DNA from: Alteromonas lipotrueae
GTDB lineage: Bacteria; Pseudomonadota; Gammaproteobacteria; Enterobacterales; Alteromonadaceae
DNA: 64,000 nt
Reading direction: 5' to 3'
Assembly: GCF_019249215.1 (NCBI RefSeq)
Contig: NZ_JAESDI010000015.1
Location: forward strand, 52,205-116,204
The notes under the pieces are model-generated. The model was not told where the DNA came from. It made no database searches and was given only the letters and a program-made list of their open reading frames with translations. How positions within the stretch are numbered: position 1 is the stretch's first letter; every line of letters begins with the position of its first letter. This document shows positions 29,249-36,968 of this stretch, piece after piece. The position numbers were made by a program, and so were the translations under genes.

Positions 29249-31066
29249 ATGAATGTCATCTTCAATAATATAAAAGCCACATGGAAGTATTTAATGCAAG
29301 CTCCGGATTATTCAAACTACAGCCTTGCCGAACTTGAAGATGTGTTAGCCAACATCGACAAAGAGCAATATCCCGATAGAGTGTCTGCCGTGCTAAAGGA
29401 AATAGCCTTAAGACAACCCTTAACAAGTAAAACCGAAACGTCTCAGCATCAAGATAGTTCTCATCCTCAAAATACTGCCAATCACGACCCAGTATTCGCG
29501 GAAGATAGATACGATGACGAAGCATTGCATGCAAACTGGCTAATTCGTTTTTGGAAAGGCCAAGTATCGTTACCTATCAGTTATTGGGTGGTTGGCATTT
29601 TAATAACACTTGGTGCACTTGCGCTAAGCTCATTTGTTGAACTTAAAATAGAAAGTGCATCATCGCGAGCTGAGCTTGGTATATACATGATGCTTTTGTA
29701 CGTGGTGTTAACACCCGTGGTTATCTGGCAATCGGTTGGCGTAATTCGCTCTGCCATCCGTCACCCTCATGGCGGTGGCTCTGCTGGTTGGGCAACAATG
29801 GCGATAATAATGACAGTAGTAGGAATGATAAATTTCACTGTAGATTTCTATCGGTCAGGGGTACCCATCATTACTGAAAGTATCTCTTTAAGAGGCGCTG
29901 AATCCACCTATCCCCCTACCAAGTTTAGAGTTTTAAATAATGGCACCGAGCTAGAACTTTATGGCGGTATAGAAATTGGCTCCGAACTACTACTGCTAGA
30001 TGTACTGAAACAGAATGAAAACATAACAACAATACACTTACACAGTATTGGCGGAAGACTTATCGGCGCGACTCGTCTAGCTGCTGTAGTCAAAGAATAT
30101 GGACTTAATACATTTGTGAAAACCTCGTGCTCTTCGGCATGCAGTATTGTGTATTTAGCGGGAAAAGAAAGGCTATTGGGTGAAGACGGCGTCTTGCAGT
30201 TTCACGCTCCCGCATTAGGCGGCAAGTCTATGCATGACAACACAGAGTTAAGTTCCGCGTTTGACCAAGCGTATAAAGATGCCGATGTTCCAAATTGGTT
30301 TGCGAAAAAAATACGAAATACGCCGAATACTGAACTTTGGGCTCCTTCTCACAAAGAACTTTTACGAGCAGGTATTGTCAGTAAAGTAGTGGACAGTAGC
30401 GCCTACGGGTTCAGTGGCTATGAAGACGAAAGCGAAATAAACACGCAAGCAGTAGAATCTGGTTTATTGACTCATCCCTACTTGGTTGCCATGAAAGACA
30501 AAGATCCAGATACCTACTATCGAATTGTCGCTATAAATGAAGAGGGTTTACGGGAAGGCGCTTCTATTAATGCTATTGCAACCCGAGCTCGAGCGGTGTT
30601 TGAAGCGAGAATTACGCATTATATCGCCCATGGTAGTGATGCCGACATCGTTGATTATTGGCATGTAATGATAAAACAAATGCAAGAACTTCAAGGGCAA
30701 TATCCCCTTGCCTGCGCCGCATTTGTGTATCCCGAAGAGGTGCCACTAGAACACCATGCTGGGAATGAAGCTCAGCTATCGAGCGAAGTAAAGGCACTTG
30801 AGCTTGAGGTTTTAGCAAAGCTTATTGCTCATCAGCAGGTAAGCCCCTCTTTGTATTCTGATGAGGAAAGTGATGACATCATCACGAATTTAGTTAAAGA
30901 CATGAAGGATAGCAGTAAGGCACATTTTGAGGTGGTAGCAGCACCTAAAGATTTTCTCGAGTCACCAGATATTATGTGTGGCGCTGCCATAGAAATTCAG
31001 CAGCGATTTATCGATTTTGAAATCCAAAAGGCGGCTAAATTACTAAGAACTATTAGTGCTCAGTAA
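29249..31066 (+). CDS. Membrane protein with ClpP/crotonase-like periplasmic protease-type domain
   Basis: 605 residues. A soluble N-terminus is followed by three membrane segments (about residues 108-131, 144-167 and 180-200). Residues ~225-400 resemble the ClpP/SppA-like fold of COG3904-type proteins: YGGIEIGSELLLLDVLK, TTIHLHSIGGRLIGATRLAAVV, and TSCSSACSIVYLAGKERLLGEDGVLQFHAP, where a Ser within SSACS would be the nucleophile. The C-terminal ~200 residues are helical and unassigned. Function unknown; a membrane-anchored peptidase or peptidase-like scaffold is possible. It lies 50 bp before a DUF6279 lipoprotein gene on the same strand. Confidence 0.7.
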   Translation: MNVIFNNIKATWKYLMQAPDYSNYSLAELEDVLANIDKEQYPDRVSAVLKEIALRQPLTSKTETSQHQDSSHPQNTANHDPVFAEDRYDDEALHANWLIRFWKGQVSLPISYWVVGILITLGALALSSFVELKIESASSRAELGIYMMLLYVVLTPVVIWQSVGVIRSAIRHPHGGGSAGWATMAIIMTVVGMINFTVDFYRSGVPIITESISLRGAESTYPPTKFRVLNNGTELELYGGIEIGSELLLLDVLKQNENITTIHLHSIGGRLIGATRLAAVVKEYGLNTFVKTSCSSACSIVYLAGKERLLGEDGVLQFHAPALGGKSMHDNTELSSAFDQAYKDADVPNWFAKKIRNTPNTELWAPSHKELLRAGIVSKVVDSSAYGFSGYEDESEINTQAVESGLLTHPYLVAMKDKDPDTYYRIVAINEEGLREGASINAIATRARAVFEARITHYIAHGSDADIVDYWHVMIKQMQELQGQYPLACAAFVYPEEVPLEHHAGNEAQLSSEVKALELEVLAKLIAHQQVSPSLYSDEESDDIITNLVKDMKDSSKAHFEVVAAPKDFLESPDIMCGAAIEIQQRFIDFEIQKAAKLLRTISAQ

Positions 31067-31115
31067 TTAATTTATATATCAGTAGCTAATAGCTACATCT
31101 ACAACGGATTTAACG

Positions 31116-31961
31116 ATGAAAAAGTTATGGCTTGTTCTTGGCTTCTTAGTACTGACAGGGTGCTCGTCTAAGCTTGCATACAATAACCTCGATTGGCTTA
31201 TTTATTGGTACATGGACGATTATGTAGAGCTTAACGATTCACAAGAAGCTATTTTCGATATTAAGCTTGAAGGGTGGATTGATTGGCACAGAGAAGAGCA
31301 ATTGGCTTTATATTTGGCCCAACTAGAGCAGATTACCGAAGAGATAAAACAAGATAAGTTAAACAAAGCTGTTATTGCCAATCATCTAAATCAGGCTAAT
31401 GAACACGTAATGACCTTACGTTCAAAACTAGCGCCTGAGTTAGCAGAACTCGCTTCCCGCTTAAGTGACGACCAAGTTATTTATTTGTTTGCTGCCATCC
31501 AAAAAGAAAATGACGAAGAGCAAGAAGAGCTTGATGAGTACGACTCAATGTCTGAAAGTGAAAGGCTTGAAAAGTTAATTGAGAATTTTGAGGAAGGTTT
31601 TGAAGAAAATTTGGGGGATTTAACTGACGAGCAAAAAACCATGGTGGCGAACGCTGCCCCTCACTTTGCCCGTACCCGTGGAAACTGGCTTGAATACCGA
31701 TTAGCCATGCAGAATGAAGCGCGCCGATTGTTTGCAAGCAGACAAAACACAGAAGCGTTTCAACAAAAGCTAACCCACCTACTTACTCACCCTGATGACT
31801 ACCGCACCGAAGAGTACCTAGCACGCAGACAAGCTAATCGAGAAGCATATTTATCGCTAGCCGATGCACTGGTAAAGACAATGACCGCAAAACAGAAGTC
31901 ACACCTGCTGAAAAAGCTCAACAATATTATTGACGATATTAAAGACCTTCAAGACGATTAA
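31116..31961 (+). CDS. DUF6279-family lipoprotein
   Basis: 281 residues. Signal peptide with lipobox LTGC at residues 13-16, then SSKLAYNNLDWLIYWYMDDYVELNDSQ, a stretch that is the signature of DUF6279 proteins of marine gammaproteobacteria. The remainder is strongly helical and acidic (a Glu-rich run near residues 130-145 and 150-165), suggesting a helical bundle. Function unknown. Probably co-transcribed with the preceding ClpP-like membrane protein. It converges on the PanE-like gene with only 10 bp between. Confidence 0.8.
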   Translation: MKKLWLVLGFLVLTGCSSKLAYNNLDWLIYWYMDDYVELNDSQEAIFDIKLEGWIDWHREEQLALYLAQLEQITEEIKQDKLNKAVIANHLNQANEHVMTLRSKLAPELAELASRLSDDQVIYLFAAIQKENDEEQEELDEYDSMSESERLEKLIENFEEGFEENLGDLTDEQKTMVANAAPHFARTRGNWLEYRLAMQNEARRLFASRQNTEAFQQKLTHLLTHPDDYRTEEYLARRQANREAYLSLADALVKTMTAKQKSHLLKKLNNIIDDIKDLQDD

Positions 31962-31971
31962 AAGCGATAGG

Positions 31972-33027
31972 CTAATTAGCTACTATCGCTTGTTGTAAAG
32001 TGGCGGCGCTCAACCTCGGCGACCCGTCTCTTGCATTTTCAGCCGCTTTAATGAGTTTTACTATTGCGGTATTGGCGGGGGTACTCACTTGATGCGCTTC
32101 ACCTAAAGCAACAATTTCGCCATTTAGGTAATCGACCTCTGTTTTTCTATTCAGCGCTAAATCCTCATACATAGATGAGCGTGCCTGAGGGTCAATTTTT
32201 AACGTAGCTGCAGCCACCTTTTTAAATAGAAAATTAGGTAAAGACATAATGTAAGGCATAAGCTTAGGGACGACCTTACCTGTTTTAGCTGGTTCAATAC
32301 CAGCCGCTTTCATTGCGACTAAAGCTTCTTTTAGCACAACCGCCATTACTTTTCGGTATTCGTTGTCGTGCAATTGCTCAAGCAATGGCCTGCCAGAAAG
32401 TGCATTAACGGCGTTATTTAAATTCATGAGCAGCTTACCCCACTGCACACTAGATAAATCCTTGTACACATGAACAGGTAAGTCGGCCATGTCAAACAGG
32501 GCGACGAGATCTCCCGATTTCCCAGTTTTGTCTTCAACACACAAATTCCCTTCTGTGCCACAATGAAAATGCCCGTCGCCCTGCCCCAGCACGTTAAAGG
32601 GAACCATGCCTTTCATGACCGTATGATTCGGTAAGCATTCTGATAGCACTTGACCGTTTCTTACCCCGTTTTGAAAGCTGATGACAACAGGATTATCCTT
32701 CAACGAGTCACTATTTTCATATTCCGCAATAAGCGACGCGGCCTCTTGGGTATCACCGCTTTTTACGCACACTAAAATATAATCAGCGCTCGCCATGACC
32801 TCGGCATTTTCAGTAAAATTAATGTCTGCCGGTTTAAGTTTTGTATTTCTGCCGCGCCAATCGGTTAACGTTAAGCCGCTATTCGCAATTTGATCTTTAA
32901 GTCTTGCACGGCCAATTAAGGTGACATTCGCGCCAATAGACAGCAAACAACCTCCTAAATAACATCCGATACTCCCAGCGCCCAATATGACGATATTCGC
33001 TTTGTTTGCTGTCTTTATTTTGCTCAT
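31972..33027 (-). CDS. 2-dehydropantoate 2-reductase family protein (PanE/ApbA-like)
   Basis: 351 residues, somewhat longer than PanE (303). N-terminal Rossmann motif ILGAGSIGCYLGGCL, VCVKSGDTQEA, ISFQNGVRNG and the catalytic-lysine region WGKLLMNLNNAVNALSG, followed by the all-helical C-terminal domain. The ketopantoate reductase family has many members with other substrates, and the length and partner gene leave the substrate open. It lies 18 bp after the PhyH-like gene, in the same operon. Confidence 0.82.
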   Translation of the reverse strand: MSKIKTANKANIVILGAGSIGCYLGGCLLSIGANVTLIGRARLKDQIANSGLTLTDWRGRNTKLKPADINFTENAEVMASADYILVCVKSGDTQEAASLIAEYENSDSLKDNPVVISFQNGVRNGQVLSECLPNHTVMKGMVPFNVLGQGDGHFHCGTEGNLCVEDKTGKSGDLVALFDMADLPVHVYKDLSSVQWGKLLMNLNNAVNALSGRPLLEQLHDNEYRKVMAVVLKEALVAMKAAGIEPAKTGKVVPKLMPYIMSLPNFLFKKVAAATLKIDPQARSSMYEDLALNRKTEVDYLNGEIVALGEAHQVSTPANTAIVKLIKAAENARDGSPRLSAATLQQAIVAN

Positions 33028-33045
33028 TTTTAACCTGCTGCCGAA

Positions 33046-34233
33046 TTAAATACTAAGATCTAAAAGGTTGTAATCTTTTAGAGCTTTCTTTGTATCATTG
33101 TTGTATTCAAACTGGGTATCGGAATTTGCAAATAATGCATAAACATAAGGTGTCTCTTCTGGATACTTTTTCATACGAGCATCAATGGCATAACCTAATA
33201 CCGCCGTTCGCTTTGCAATATGTTCGTCGTCGAATTCTTGCGAAGCACAATGAATACCCGCTCCACTGACATTCAACACCGAACTCCGGCGATGGAATCC
33301 AAAGTTCACTGTAACTCTAGGCTCAAAGCCTGTATTGGCAAAAGAGCCATGTACAATTTGACGGTTACAGATAACTACATCGCCAGCATTACAAATAATA
33401 GGGACCGCTTCAGTTAACCGTTCGCTACCCGCCTGCGCCACCATTTCTTTAATATCAAGCTTGCCCTGTTTATGCGTACCAGGTACTACCCACACCCCGT
33501 TTACTGCGGTACTTCCGTAAACCTGTGCCATAAAATTAAAACCATGAATGCCTTCATCGAAGTCTGGGCTATTCCAGTGAGTATCACCGTCTTGATGCCA
33601 AGATACCGCAGCGCCTAACCCGGGCTCTTTGATAAACAAGCATTCATGAAAAGGCGCAAAGTCTTTACCATTAATAGATTCGGCTACTTTTAACAATTCC
33701 GGGTGTGCATAAGCACGTAAGCAAGCGTCAGAATATTCAAGTGAACCGAGTAGCACAAATACCGCTTCCTCTGGGGCATCTTTGGCGGCGCTGGGCTCAA
33801 ATAATTTCACCTGATGACGCCCATTTGCGATAGGGGTTCCGCCTAAAGGATCGCCAAGTGGTTTTGACCAAATTAATCTAGGCCCTAAAGCATCACTGGC
33901 AAGTGCTTTTTCTCCTTGGGCATTTAATTTTTCGCCATTTTTTAATGGAAATTGAGTTTTTAGCCGTTCGATATCTTGCTCTAAATCGGCAAGTTCTTTA
34001 TCAGAGATTAATCCCTCAAATATATAAAAGCCATATTTTGAGTAAGCATCTTTAATGTGGGTGGCAAGGGAACCATCTGCTTCAAACTTAAGCGAGCCGC
34101 GGTTATCCATGGCAAGCGCTTTACGCTGACCTTCCAACAAGTAGCTTTTCATCGCGTTAGCATCTTTACCGTAATGCGCCGCGCAGGCTTCAATTGACTC
34201 ACTAATATCTACAGGGTGTTTTATGGTTGTCAT
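33046..34233 (-). CDS. Phytanoyl-CoA dioxygenase (PhyH)-family oxygenase
   Basis: 395 residues from the Met at 34233; an in-frame extension to 34362 would run into the divergent promoter and lacks homology. An Fe(II)/2-oxoglutarate oxygenase: the HxD pair is in VSWHQDGDTHW, the distal His in RQIVHGSFAN and the 2-oxoglutarate Arg in GFEPRVTVNFGFH. Family members hydroxylate lipids, osmolytes such as ectoine, or small natural products; this substrate is unknown. First gene of an operon with the PanE-like reductase, divergent from a TetR regulator that probably controls both. Confidence 0.83.
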   Translation of the reverse strand: MTTIKHPVDISESIEACAAHYGKDANAMKSYLLEGQRKALAMDNRGSLKFEADGSLATHIKDAYSKYGFYIFEGLISDKELADLEQDIERLKTQFPLKNGEKLNAQGEKALASDALGPRLIWSKPLGDPLGGTPIANGRHQVKLFEPSAAKDAPEEAVFVLLGSLEYSDACLRAYAHPELLKVAESINGKDFAPFHECLFIKEPGLGAAVSWHQDGDTHWNSPDFDEGIHGFNFMAQVYGSTAVNGVWVVPGTHKQGKLDIKEMVAQAGSERLTEAVPIICNAGDVVICNRQIVHGSFANTGFEPRVTVNFGFHRRSSVLNVSGAGIHCASQEFDDEHIAKRTAVLGYAIDARMKKYPEETPYVYALFANSDTQFEYNNDTKKALKDYNLLDLSI

Positions 34234-34380
34234 TTTTGATTTCACAGTTTTTATTAGTGATAAAACTTTACGATCAATAAAATCTGTGGTCAACAAAAAT
34301 AAAAATGATAAACTGTGTCTTAATGCTGAGCTATCAGTAACAACGTATATAAAGCAAGTCACCTAGGCAGAAAAATAACG

Positions 34381-35052
34381 ATGACACAAAAAGGGTTAGC
34401 ACGAGGCAGCAGCACTAGAGCAGCCAACGTCAATAAACGCAAACATATTATTTTAGAGCGCGCTGGAGATATTATTGCCACCCAAGGCGTAGATGCGCTT
34501 ACCATGAGTAAGTTAGCCCTTGCTGCCGACGTGACCGTGCCCACCATTCATAATTTGTTTGGTAAAAAAGCGGATATTTTTGAAAGGCTCGTTATTGAAA
34601 TGATTGAGCGAGTAGAAAAGGCGCTTGCAGACCTTGTATTATCTGATCCTATCACTGCAAGCGAAGCTTTTATCGATAAACTTATCTCGCTTTTTAGGGC
34701 CAATGAGGGGTTGTATAAAGCCGCCTTTGTAGCTGGGGAAAACACGAAAATATTTGATCAAAAACTACCCGGAGGTATTTTTCAGACATCCTTAGATATC
34801 TGCTCACAGGTGTGCCAAAAAGGCCGTGAAGATGGCTATTTGTTAGGTAATATCAACACCGAAATTCTGGCTAGACAGGTGTTTGGCTGCCAACGCTTGG
34901 CCCGACAAGATTGGGTAAATAGCTATATTGATTTAGACAGATACAGAGCACAAGTGCTTTGCGGTATGTACATCACCTTTATGGCCGATGCCAGGCAAGA
35001 TTACAAAGAAATGCTTCAGCGACGCGTAGAGCATTTAAGTCAAACTTATTAG
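34381..35052 (+). CDS. TetR-family regulator
   Basis: 223 residues. N-terminal helix-turn-helix (IIATQGVDALTMSKLALAADVTVPTIHNLFGKKADIFERL) and a helical C-terminal ligand domain. Divergent from the PhyH/PanE operon with 147 bp between start codons, so it likely represses that operon. Its last codons and the following sequence are the left copy of the direct repeat that recurs at 36884. Confidence 0.87.
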   Translation: MTQKGLARGSSTRAANVNKRKHIILERAGDIIATQGVDALTMSKLALAADVTVPTIHNLFGKKADIFERLVIEMIERVEKALADLVLSDPITASEAFIDKLISLFRANEGLYKAAFVAGENTKIFDQKLPGGIFQTSLDICSQVCQKGREDGYLLGNINTEILARQVFGCQRLARQDWVNSYIDLDRYRAQVLCGMYITFMADARQDYKEMLQRRVEHLSQTY

Positions 35053-35131
35053 CTTGAGCCTAGCAGTCACTCAACAAAATGTAAGAAAGGACCGGGCTGT
35101 CCATTACCCAGTCTATCTTGATAGTTCTAGC
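35047..35131 (+). repeat. Direct repeat flanking glpT, left copy
   Basis: An 85-bp stretch beginning at the TetR stop codon matches 36884-36968 along its whole length with scattered differences (shared blocks include AGCCTAGCA, TCACTCAACAA, GTAAGAAA and AGTTCTAGC). The right copy contains the real start of the sensor kinase gene; the left copy is a non-coding relic of it. Confidence 0.75.
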
Positions 35132-35150
35132 GTTAAAGAAACGTCATCAT

Positions 35151-36509
35151 TTAACTAGCTGCAGACGTCTCTTTACTTTTTAAATGCGCAATTTCATGTT
35201 TAACCGTAAACCCGATTAGCACAATGGCACAAATACACCCACCTGTGAGAAGTATGAACCCGCCATTCCAACCGAAGTAATCGACGGTAAAACCCAAGGC
35301 AATATTAGCGATAACAGCACCACCAAGATACCCAAACAGTCCTGTTAACCCGGCTGCCGTGCCAGCGGCTTTCTTCGGCACTAATTCTAGCGCGTATAAA
35401 CCTATCAACATAACAGGTCCATAGATTAAAAAGCCGATAGCCATTAGCGCAGCCATATCTATGGATGGGTTTCCAGCAGGGTTAAACCAATATACAAGAA
35501 CGGCGACTAATACGAGCACCATGTACAAAATAGCAGCTGGTGAACGACGGCCTTTAAACCATTTGTCGCTAATGTAACCGCATAACAGCGTACCTGGAAT
35601 GCCCGCCCACTCATACAACAAGTACGCCCAAGAACTATGCTCGAATGAGAAGTCTTTTACTTCTGACAAGTACGTCGGCGCCCAATCTAAAACGCCATAT
35701 CGAATGAGATACACAAACGCATTGGCAATAGCAATAAACCACAGGAGTTTGTTGTTCAATACGTAGGTAACAAATATTTCTTTAGCACTGAGTTCTTGCT
35801 CATGCTTTTCTTCATAATCGATGGGATAGTCATTACGATGTTCCTCAATAGGCGGCAAACCACAACTTTGCGGTGTATCTCGTAAGGTTAAAAATACAAA
35901 ACCGGCGATTAATGCAGCGAAGGCTGCGGGTACATAAAAAGCGCTACGCCAATCATTAAACCACGCCATTCCCAAGATAAATAAAGGGCCAATGAGTCCG
36001 CCGCCAACGTTATGAGCAATATTCCAAACCGAAACAACTTGTCCTCGTTCATTCCCCGAGTACCAATGTACGATAGTACGGCCACAGGCGGGCCACCCCA
36101 TACCTTGCACCCAGCCGTTAATAAAAAGCAGCAGAAAAATAATTGCTATGCTCTGGGTTGCCCATGGAACAAAACCAAAAATAAACATGACGAGGGAAGA
36201 CAGTAATAACCCTGTCATTAAAAAATATCTGGGGTTGCTTCTATCAGAAACATTGCCCATTAAAAATTTACTTAACCCGTAGGCTATAGAGACTGCAGAC
36301 AGCGCAAAACCTAACTCACCTTTTGTGAAGCCTTGCTCTTCAATTAAATAAGGCATGGCCAGTGAAAAATTCTTTCTTACAAGGTAGTAGCCCGCATAGC
36401 CGACAAAGATACTGAGGAATACCTGCCATCTAAGCTTTTTATAAACTGGGTCTATTTCTTGTTCGTTTAACCGAGTTTTATGTACTGCAGGCTTGAAAAA
36501 ACCAATCAT
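35151..36509 (-). CDS. glpT: Glycerol-3-phosphate transporter (MFS, OPA family)
   Basis: 452 residues from the Met at 36509, equal to E. coli GlpT; GGAAA lies before it and [13 protein letters not shown] aligns with the family N-terminus, whereas the upstream open frame does not. Twelve membrane helices. The two phosphate-binding arginines correspond to the Arg in [15 protein letters not shown] and in [29 protein letters not shown] and NVGGG are also conserved. GlpT exchanges glycerol 3-phosphate for inorganic phosphate across the inner membrane. It is the only gene between two copies of a direct repeat, which suggests insertion at this spot. Confidence 0.94.
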   Translation of the reverse strand: MIGFFKPAVHKTRLNEQEIDPVYKKLRWQVFLSIFVGYAGYYLVRKNFSLAMPYLIEEQGFTKGELGFALSAVSIAYGLSKFLMGNVSDRSNPRYFLMTGLLLSSLVMFIFGFVPWATQSIAIIFLLLFINGWVQGMGWPACGRTIVHWYSGNERGQVVSVWNIAHNVGGGLIGPLFILGMAWFNDWRSAFYVPAAFAALIAGFVFLTLRDTPQSCGLPPIEEHRNDYPIDYEEKHEQELSAKEIFVTYVLNNKLLWFIAIANAFVYLIRYGVLDWAPTYLSEVKDFSFEHSSWAYLLYEWAGIPGTLLCGYISDKWFKGRRSPAAILYMVLVLVAVLVYWFNPAGNPSIDMAALMAIGFLIYGPVMLIGLYALELVPKKAAGTAAGLTGLFGYLGGAVIANIALGFTVDYFGWNGGFILLTGGCICAIVLIGFTVKHEIAHLKSKETSAAS

Positions 36510-36939
36510 ATAAAGTTTCCAACTATCTGGCGATAAACTATTTTTATGGTTGCATTCTGCTTTTAGAAAGTTAAGAAAACAAGCATATATCTTAGTTATC
36601 ACTCGAAGGTCTGCAATATTGCAGGCTCAGTAGTCATGCTACATAGCGACTTGTGGGCTATCATGGCATTTTTACGAATATTGCACACGCCCCCCGTTAC
36701 ACTAAGACGTTACCAAAAACGACTTCTAAAAAGAACACGAGGAAATGCTTCAGCAAAGAGCAATCAAGTCAAAAACATTAGACTAAAGACTAAATTTTAT
36801 ATGGCGCGCTGGATAATTATCCTAAATTCAAGACATGAGGTTTTATCTCTGCTAATTTGCGAGAAGTGAATTTAGTTCGTTGGTGTTAGTTTAAGCCTAG
36901 CAATCACTCAACAAGACGTAAGAAAATACTGTGCTATCC
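36510..36939. other. glpT / sensor kinase divergent interval
   Basis: Contains the glpT promoter region, the right copy of the direct repeat, and, at about 36741-36790, a short sequence (in translation EEMLQQRAIKSKTL then stop) resembling the C-terminus of the TetR protein (KEMLQRRVEHLSQTY then stop). An open frame at 36636-36869 has no sign of being a gene. Confidence 0.5.
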
Positions 36940-36968
36940 ATGATCCGATTTTATCTTAAAGTTCTAGC
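36884..36968 (+). repeat. Direct repeat flanking glpT, right copy
   Basis: Partner of 35047-35131. It covers the upstream region and first codons of the hybrid sensor kinase gene. Confidence 0.75.

Noticed and set aside
36636..36869. 77-residue open frame upstream of the sensor kinase
   Set aside because: No ribosome site and no homology; it overlaps the decayed TetR C-terminus in another frame.
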